Origin: Haplosporangium gracile
Taxonomy: Eukaryota; Mortierellomycota; Mortierellomycetes; Mortierellales; Mortierellaceae
Direction: 5' to 3'
NCBI GenBank assembly: GCA_015499985.1
Contig: JAAAUF010000532.1
Coordinates: forward strand, 1 to 28,957
Length of the DNA: 28,957 nucleotides
Part shown: piece by piece, positions 20,501 through 28,957 of the stretch
Layout: every line of letters begins with the position of its first letter
How positions within the stretch are numbered: position 1 is the first letter of the stretch
Notes under the pieces: model-generated
The model's input: the letters and a program-made list of their open reading frames with translations, nothing else
What the model was told of the DNA's origin: nothing
The model's database searches: none
Translations under genes and position numbers: made by a program

Positions 20501-23500
20501 GCTGTACGCAGACGACATGCAATCAAGAGAAAGAGCTTGCTTGTTATGAACGGACAATGGTTAATAGGCATTTCATTGCAACCTGATAATTAGAAATGGA
20601 TCACGCCAATCCGGAACATGGACCTCCTCCCAGAATCTCGACGGGAATCCTTTATCGACAGAGTCTTTTACAACATCAAGGATGTATATGCTGTCAACTC
20701 CAAGCTTGGAGAGGCGCTTCTCAAGCGACAGCAGACATACTCTGTTATACCCGAGGTGGGCGATATCTTTTTGGAGCATGTGGTTAACTTTGCGCCTTTC
20801 GTCTTGTACGGCGCGAACCAGATCGAGGCCAAGTACGAGTTTGAGCACGAAAAGTCCACAAACAGTGCCTTTAGCAGATTCGTCGAAGTATGTCGGGATT
20901 TGTTTATTTTAATGTTTTAGTTCTGTTTAGTTCAAGTGCATTATTTTTCATATCCTTATCACCATACATTCTTTTTGGTGTCTTCTTTTTTGTGCGTTTA
21001 GGAAACGGAGAGAAGACCAGAGTCGAGAAAGCTGGAGCTGAACGGATACTTGACTAAGCCCACAACTCGTTTGGGTCGTTATCCGCTTTTGCTTGAGGCA
21101 GTTCTCAAATATACCAAGGACGACAACCCCGACAAGACGGCGATACCCCAAGTCATCAATATCATCAAGGATTTTTTGCAAAAGGTCAACTTGGAGTCAG
21201 GGAAGTGCGAGAATGCCTTCAACTTGCGGCAGATCAACAAGGGCTTGACATGGAAGGGGGAGCCAATGGTATGTTGTTTTCATAGTCATGCTGTGCACTT
21301 GTTGGACGTTTGCCGGTAGTGTTGCTATATTGGGTTCTCTTTTTCTAATTTTCTTCATCCAACTCTTTTGCACGCCGCAACCTTGAATTTGGTTTCGACA
21401 ATTCTCAGGAACTGAACCTTCTTGCCAAGGATCGCCAATTGATCATGAAGGGACCACTCAAGAAGAAGGGAACAAGCTCTGAGCACGCCGACATTTACGT
21501 GTTCCTCTTTGATCATGTCCTTCTGTTGACCAAGGAGAAGAAGGGCAAGGGTCCCGAAGGCTACAAGGTCCACAAGCGACCTATCCGTCTAGAGCTCTTG
21601 ACACTTTCGACTATGGAAGAACCAGCAATGAAGTCGTCTCGTCGAACATCGTCGTTGATACCACACAAGCCCTCCCACGCCAGCAATGTTGTCGCCAAGA
21701 TCACACCTACTTCCAACCCACTATCCAAAATTACCTCCGACAAGTCAGGATTCCCCATTGTCTTTAGTCACATCGGACGTCACGGAGGCTCGTTCACCCT
21801 GTATGCCACCACGCATGCTGGACGGAAAAACTGGATGGACAGGATTCAGAAGCAGATTCAAGCGCTGAAGAACAAGGCCGATTCTTGGAAACTGCTTCCA
21901 GTCTCCGAGAAGTACTTTCCTGCCAGCAACAAGGTCAACTGCTCCTCGACTTACGGTAAGCACGGCGCACTTGAAATTCTTGAATGTTGACCTGCTACTC
22001 CTGTTACTTCTAATATTTGCTTACAAATTCTTTTTATTGTGCGATGTTGACAGACAATGGAAGGCGTCTTGTTATTGGAACAGACTCTGGTGTGTTTGTT
22101 GGCAAACCCAAGGGACAGTTTATCAGAGTTTTGCCTCGCGAGCGCGTCTCTCAGGTCGATGTCATGGAGGACGAACGTATCTTGCTTGTGCTCGCAGAGA
22201 AGCAGTTGCTCGCCTATGGACTCGAAGCGCTCGACCCCAATGATCCCAATAATCCTAACAAGAGAGGCAAGAAGCTGGGATCCTCCATCAGCTTCTTCAA
22301 GACCGGTGTCTGCCAGGGCAAGACCCTAGTGGGAACTGTCAAGAATTCAAGCAATGCTTTGGATTCAAACTCTAACATCAAGACTCTGGAGCCGATCGAA
22401 CAGGACGGCTCCAAGAAGAACAAACACATGTTCAGGACCATGCTTCGTGGAGGCAACAACGAAATGTTCAAGGTTCACAGGGTATGTTTAACTCTAATCT
22501 ATACTTTTTTATTCGCAAAGAGTAAAGGGACTATCTGCGTAAGTGCTTACTCTTTCTTCTTACATGCATTTATAGGAGTTTTACATTCCTCGTGAGGTCA
22601 CTTCGCTTCATTTCTTGAGAAACACGCTCTGTGTTGGATGCAGCAAGGGTTTTGAACTGATCGATCTCAACACCAATACCCAGGAATTGCTCGATAAGAG
22701 CGACCCCACACTGGACTTTGTCCACAAGAAGGACGAGAACCTCAAGCCTCTCGCTATTTATCGTATTGGAGCTGGCGACACCTTCACCTTCTTGCTTTGC
22801 TACGAAGGTACAACGCTTTTGAATTCCTGGGTGCTCTTTTGTCGGTCAGTGTCTCCTCATCAATGTTTTGCAGGCAAAACTGATTCTTATTTATTTTTAT
22901 CTTTATTAGAATTCGCATTCTACGTGGACAAGATTGGTCGTCGGGCGCGAAACGGATGGATTATCCACTGGGAAGGAATGCCTACCTTCTGCGCACTCTC
23001 GTTGCCATATGTCATTGCCTTTGATCCTTCGTTCATCGAGATTCGCCATGTAGAAACTGTAAGTTTCCCGTCTTTGCTCTTGACAGGCTGTCGTGGAGTC
23101 TTCAATACTCCGCATCAACACGTTCTAACATTCGATGTGCTTGCTGTATCGTATATAGGGCGATCTTGTGCAAATTATTCCTGGAAACAACATCCGCTGC
23201 CTGCACCACATTGCCAACCAACCTGGTGCTATTCATGTTGTCATGGTGCGTCTTTGTGTATTTTTTGCCGCCGTTCTTGTAATATCTTAATTTTGAAATA
23301 ATTGTCTAACATTTTTTATCGCGTGCTTCGGTGACTTGTTTCTTTCTCTAGACGGACGAGGAGGGTGATTACCAGACGATCACCAGACTGTGCCTTGAAT
23401 CTCAGATTGCCGAACTGATTGATTCTGACGAGCTGGATGATGACTCGGTACCTCCCCCCTATGGCTCGGCCACGATTGTCGAAGAGGATGAGGGATCCTA

Positions 23501-23789
23501 CACGCCCGAAGAAGAGAAGGGAGCGCCTATGTTGGACGATGACGAAGATCACAACTACAGTCCGACAGATGGATCGTATAATCCCTCAGCGCTCAGCAGG
23601 AGCCTAAAACGACTGACGCTTGATTTCGGCGAAGGGTTTGATATTGGGTCCCACTCTCCGGACAGTCCGCAGAGTTTTCAAGAGATTCTAGATATTGGAT
23701 CTGGCGGGATTGCTCATAGCGGATCATCGAGTTCTTTGCCCCTCAAGGATGACGTGAACACCAACGGGCAGCGCCCTACCTATATCTGA
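17553..23789 (+). CDS. Rho1 guanine nucleotide exchange factor (DEP-DH-PH-CNH), Rom2-like
   Basis: Twelve exons: 17553-19230, 19366-19721, 19823-20164, 20262-20477, 20594-20887, 21002-21268, 21409-21955, 22054-22481, 22576-22807, 22910-23058, 23159-23245 and 23352-23789. All phases join to 1677 aa. It should load GTP on Rho1 at the plasma membrane, upstream of Pkc1, glucan synthase and the cell-wall integrity pathway. Residues 1 to about 600 are Pro/Gln/Gly-rich and probably disordered, with a GPGPGPGSGPGPG run. Domains in order: DEP (about 640-728, from YPALLSRVANAFVQR), DH/RhoGEF (about 840-1040, KRQEVIYELIYTEKDFVNDLKYL and the late helix RYPLLLEAVLKYT), PH (about 1060-1205, LIMKGPLKKKG to HAGRKNWMDRI, with a Ser-rich insert), and CNH/citron (about 1235-1550, RLVIGTDSGVFVG to MTDEEGDYQTI). 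The tail is acidic. This is the architecture of yeast Rom1/Rom2. Start context CTAATCTATGGCC is acceptable. Confidence 0.93.
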
Positions 23790-24151
23790 GAGTGTGGAAG
23801 CGAATATGATGCTGTCCCTTTTGAGCAAAAGGTGTTGAGAGGATGGATGGAGAAGATGGGGAAAACGAAGGGAGAGGAGGACATCAAAAAAGAGTAGCAA
23901 AAATGATCCCATTTCTATCCTCCATTATCACATATACTCACTCTGCCTGTGTTGTTTTAGAATTTTTTTTTCTTTTTTTTCTTTTATTTTGGCCAACTTT
24001 CCTTTTTAACATATCTTCACTTACGAACAACGTATGCAATATACTAGCACAAATAAAATAATAGTAATTCGAAGAGTGTTCTGTGTACATTGTATTTTCT
24101 TTTCTGATGGATTTCTGGCAAAAACTACGATCTCTCCATAACAATTCCGCT
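23790..24151. other. Convergent 3' region of the Rho GEF and ATP16
   Basis: AT-rich, no gene. AATAAA on the plus strand at 24052-24057 could end the Rho GEF transcript. TTTATT at 23983-23988 (AATAAA on the minus strand) could end ATP16. If both are used, the two transcripts overlap tail to tail by roughly 70 bp or more. Confidence 0.45.
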
Positions 24152-25417
24152 TTACTTAGCAAGGATGGCGGCCTGGAGGGACTCGAGAACCTCGATCTCG
24201 ATTTTAGCAGCAAGCTTCTCTTCCTCGGTGGCAGCCGAGTTGGAAAGACGCTGAGCCTCGGCCAAGTTGTGGCGGACAGTCTATTATTTTTTAATGAGTA
24301 ATAGAGTAGATAGACGGATGAGAAATTAATTAGCGACACAATACCAATTTTTTTTCCTGATTGCAGTTGGTATCTTTTTGGGTCATGTTCTCGTATGTTC
24401 AATCAGTGTGTTCCTGGCGAATTGGTTTACCTCGGCGCTAAACTCCTCAACAGGGAAAGCCTCGACGGCGTTGATGTTGAGGGTAGAGTCAGGGTTCATG
24501 GTGGCGAAACCTCCCGAGACTAATTTTTAGCCATTGTTATTGAAGGCGCAGACGTGTTAGACCATTGTGATGACTCTCGGGAACATTTTACTGTTGGAAA
24601 AGTGTTCTATTTCCATGAGTATTTCAGAACGTTTCGCGAGAGAGAAAATGATAAAAGGATAAAAAGTAGTGAGTTTACCAAAGAACTTCTTGGTAGTGGT
24701 GGCCTCGATGACCTCAACGACTCCAGGGCGAAGCTGCTCGATGGAGGGAACGTGGGAGGCGAGGATACCCATATCTCCAGAGACGGCGGCAATGTTGACC
24801 TGGGTGACCGAGACATCCTTGAAGATGGTCTAGTAACATGTTTATAAAAAGTAGGAAGATGATTAGATAAAAAAATAATCGCAAGGCTGTGATCAACTGG
24901 ATAGGGGAAAAAACGACAAAGAATGTGTGTTGTACCTGGTGGGGGACGGCAAAAGTCAGGCGGAGACCGGCGGAGGCGGCCTCAGTGGCATAGGAGCGGA
25001 CTGCAAGAGATATAAAACGATATAAAGGGACGTCCAATTAGAGGACTGTAGAATGCATACGGTTTTAGGCCCAGACCTAGGAAAGGAGCAACAGGGTCCA
25101 CGCCTCCTTATCCTGAAGTGTACGGCTTGTCCTTTCCTGCGCAAATTTGTCGTATGCTGTGTCCTAAAGTATATGCATTCACGCGTGGTCTACTTTTGTC
25201 CTGCATGTATGTCCCTGGATAGATCTATGTCTCCTCTTCCGTTCCTGAGACCCATTTTCTCATAGTGCTGCTTGATGGAGGTTGGATTTCCTGCTTTTGA
25301 AGGTCGCTGATCTAACTTGTCGTCCGTGTTCTCCTTAGGTGCTCAAATGACGATGGAGTGAACATTACCCATGCGCACGGGGCGGACGGCGCGGACGGAG
25401 CGGGCAAGGAAGTTCAT
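24152..25417 (-). CDS. ATP16: Mitochondrial ATP synthase F1 subunit delta
   Basis: Five minus-strand exons: 25417-25369, 25000-24936, 24829-24679, 24519-24431 and 24280-24152. The phases join to 160 aa, the same length as yeast Atp16. The protein is part of the F1 central stalk (the counterpart of bacterial epsilon) and couples rotation to catalysis. Exons 1 and 2 give a presequence (MNFLARSVRAVRPVRMVRSYATEAA) rich in Arg without acidic residues, with a likely cleavage region near RSYA. The beta-sandwich domain follows: LRLTFAVPHQTIF, VTQVNIAAVSGDMGILASHVPSIEQLRPGVVEV, FFVSGGFATMNPDSTLNINAVEAFP. The C-terminal helices are TVRHNLAEAQRL and KLAAKIEIEVLESLQAAI. Intron 1 (25368-25001, 368 bp) is the longest intron in the window; the others are 106-159 bp. 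The gene shares a 658-bp divergent promoter region with DAHP synthase. Confidence 0.95.
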
Positions 25418-26075
25418 GGCGAAAGGCGATGTGTAAGGGTCTTTGAAGGGAAGGAAGCAGGTTCTTGATGGAATAGATGCAACCAAGAAGAAAGCGGATG
25501 TCTACTGCTTGGAATGATATTTGATCGCATGGGCTGTGTGACAAGAAAGATTTTGCCCATCGAGTTGTAGGTGGATTGAGCTTCTCGATACTTTATCCGC
25601 GCGCGAGTGGGTAAGAGATTTTCACGTTGGGCCCTTAATGGCGTCAAGGCAGAGCAGGGATACTTGCAGGCTGCAGGCTGTACTAAAGTGAGCAATTCGT
25701 TATGAACGCTGTTGACCATGGGCAACTGTCGGGGAAGGCAGAGCAAAGCCAAGTGAAATGATGGCAGCGACTGGATAGATTGATACTTTCGTTGTTGTGT
25801 GAGAGCGATAGCGAGATCAAATTTGAAAAGCGCACTGACTACAACAAAAGGTGGAGAGAGAGAGAGTCAAAAAGTAGAAGGCTCTTTACTTTTTCCTTGT
25901 TCTTCACTTTTGATTCCATCTGTGACTCATCACCCATTCATACATCGTCAAACAAACATCAACATCTTTTCTTTCTTTTCATCAAAGGTCTTCCCTCTCA
26001 TTCCTTCTCCTCTTTCTTCTCTTCCTCATCCTTCACTCTCCTCACTTCTTCAATACCAACAAACAAACAACAGAA
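25418..26075. other. Divergent promoter region of ATP16 and DAHP synthase
   Basis: 658 bp separate the two start codons. The right part (about 25880-26060) is CT-rich, typical of the leader before the DAHP synthase start, and contains the Gcn4-type site. I see no gene here. Confidence 0.55.
25922..25930 (+). promoter_or_regulatory. Gcn4/CPC1-type general amino acid control site
   Basis: GTGACTCAT at 25922-25930 matches the RTGACTCAY consensus bound by Gcn4 and its filamentous-fungal homologues (CPC1/CpcA). It lies about 150 bp upstream of the DAHP synthase start, a usual position for amino acid starvation control. I found no other perfect copy in this window. Binding is inferred. Confidence 0.6.
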
Positions 26076-28128
<2,053 letters not shown>

Positions 28129-28734
28129 AAAAAGTGTAGTAGTACATAGCATGTCTTTATCATCACAAAACAAAAACATAAATACATGAAAACAGTTGAA
28201 TGATTTTCGACAAGTGTTTAAATCAGTGCTATGCTGTTGTTGTGTGTGTTTGTATTTATTGGTTGGTGTGTGTTTGTATTTATTGGTTGGTGTGTGTTTA
28301 TGGTTGCAGGAGGGAGAGAATGTTGTGGAGTAGACGAGCAGGAGATGGAGGGATGGCCGGGTGAGTGCAAGGTGATTGTTCGTTGGCTCTCAGAGCTTTA
28401 TTTTCTCCCCTGTCGCTGTGTCCCTCGCACACCACATCACCCAAGACCACCGCCCGCCGAGGGAAAGGGGCCCAATCGAACAAATCGAACGCGATGGGTC
28501 GCACTCTCTCAGTTATGCTTCGACCAATAGCAGCGCGATTCATCATTCACTGCACACACGCACCCTCTCTTCCTCTTTTCGTTCCTTTGTCTTCTTCTTC
28601 GTCTTCTTGTTCGTTTTTATACTTTCTTCATTTCTTTTTTCTTCTTTTTCTCATCATCTTCATCATCTCGCACTCCCACCTTTCCTTTTCCTCACGTCTA
28701 TTTATTCCCATTTCTACTTCTATTTCTATTCGCA
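28129..28734. other. Intergenic region between DAHP synthase and the Tudor-SN gene
   Basis: Holds the DAHP synthase 3' end (possibly a last small exon at 28310-28333), a 24-bp tandem repeat, and a CT-rich leader (about 28560-28730) before the next start codon. No separate gene is seen. Confidence 0.5.
28243..28299. repeat. 24-bp tandem repeat, about 2.4 copies
   Basis: Copies at 28243-28266 and 28267-28290 are identical (unit starts TGTGTGTTTGTATTTATTGG), followed by a partial third copy to 28299. It lies in the 3' untranslated region or a possible last intron of the DAHP synthase gene, right before a CAG acceptor. Confidence 0.9.
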
Positions 28735-28957
28735 ATGTCTGGTAAAGCAACTGTCAAGTCTGTCCTCTCCGCCGACATGGTCGTCCTCAGCGGACGCCCC
28801 CGTCCTGGAGGCCCACCTGCCACCCGCACTCTTGGCCTCAACTACATTCAAGCGCCCAAGCTCGGCAACAAAGATCGCGCCGACGAGGTAAATAAAAATA
28901 CTTATACTTTGCATCGCGATGAACAAAAACATTTGTTCATCACTGTACTTTTGAAAA
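28735..28957 (+). CDS. Tudor-SN / SND1-like protein, first exon only
   Basis: ATG at 28735 opens a 51-codon exon that ends at 28887 before GTAAAT; the rest lies beyond the window and 28888-28957 is intron. The translation starts MSGKATVKSVLSADMVVLSG, followed by RPRPGGPPATRTLGLNYIQAPKL. This is the beginning of the first staphylococcal-nuclease-like domain of Tudor-SN (SND1), where an SAD.VVL.G.PR.GPP pattern precedes a strand like L.L..I.AP.L. Tudor-SN proteins carry four to five nuclease-like domains and a Tudor domain and act in RNA regulation. Only the N-terminus is visible, so domain number and catalytic state cannot be judged. Confidence 0.82.
   Translation, partial: MSGKATVKSVLSADMVVLSGRPRPGGPPATRTLGLNYIQAPKLGNKDRADEVNKNTYTLHRDEQKHLFITVLLK

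Overview
This is a stretch of nuclear chromosome from a filamentous fungus, most likely an early-diverging one of the Mortierella group (Mortierellomycotina). The lineage is an inference from gene style; no marker gene is present. Evidence for a fungus: short GT-AG introns (about 70-370 bp, donors such as GTAAGT and GTATGT, many acceptors ending in TAG), pyrimidine-rich leaders just before start codons, and family-level matches to a fungal Rho1 exchange factor (DEP-DH-PH-CNH), an APSES transcription factor, a YML020W-like hydrolase, mitochondrial IDH1 and ATP16, and a class II DAHP synthase. There are no operons, plasmid genes, phage genes or CRISPR arrays.

Layout from left to right: (1) a broken F-box/leucine-rich-repeat gene on the minus strand, about 185-1701, with one in-frame stop and one frameshift; (2) an unrecognised minus-strand reading frame, 2031-2495; (3) a large minus-strand alpha/beta-hydrolase-like gene, 2782-6595, three exons, 1183 aa; (4) a 3.3 kb gene-free region with simple repeats; (5) a plus-strand APSES/KilA-N transcription factor, 9926-12320, three exons, 710 aa, with an AT-hook and polyglutamine tracts; (6) plus-strand IDH1, 13522-15228, four exons, 375 aa; (7) a minus-strand NuiA-like (nuclease A inhibitor-like) protein, 15564-16256; (8) a divergent promoter region with a 95-base assembly gap; (9) a plus-strand Rho1 GEF, 17553-23789, twelve exons, 1677 aa; (10) minus-strand ATP16 (F1 delta), 24152-25417, five exons, 160 aa; (11) a plus-strand class II DAHP synthase, 26076-28128, six exons, 483 aa; (12) the first exon of a Tudor-SN/SND1-like gene, from 28735, running off the window.

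The genes are ordinary housekeeping and regulatory genes and do not form one pathway. IDH1 (TCA cycle) and ATP16 (ATP synthase) act in mitochondria. The Rho GEF belongs to cell-wall integrity signalling, and DAHP synthase opens the shikimate pathway. Two regulatory signals stand out: a perfect Gcn4/CPC1-type site upstream of DAHP synthase, and a symmetric pair of bZIP/CRE half-sites upstream of the NuiA-like gene. I did not find a convincing new multi-gene system. The most unusual items are the NuiA-like protein in a fungus, the recently broken F-box gene, and the APSES protein with an added AT-hook. Exon boundaries were set by hand from splice signals and reading phase, with no transcript data.
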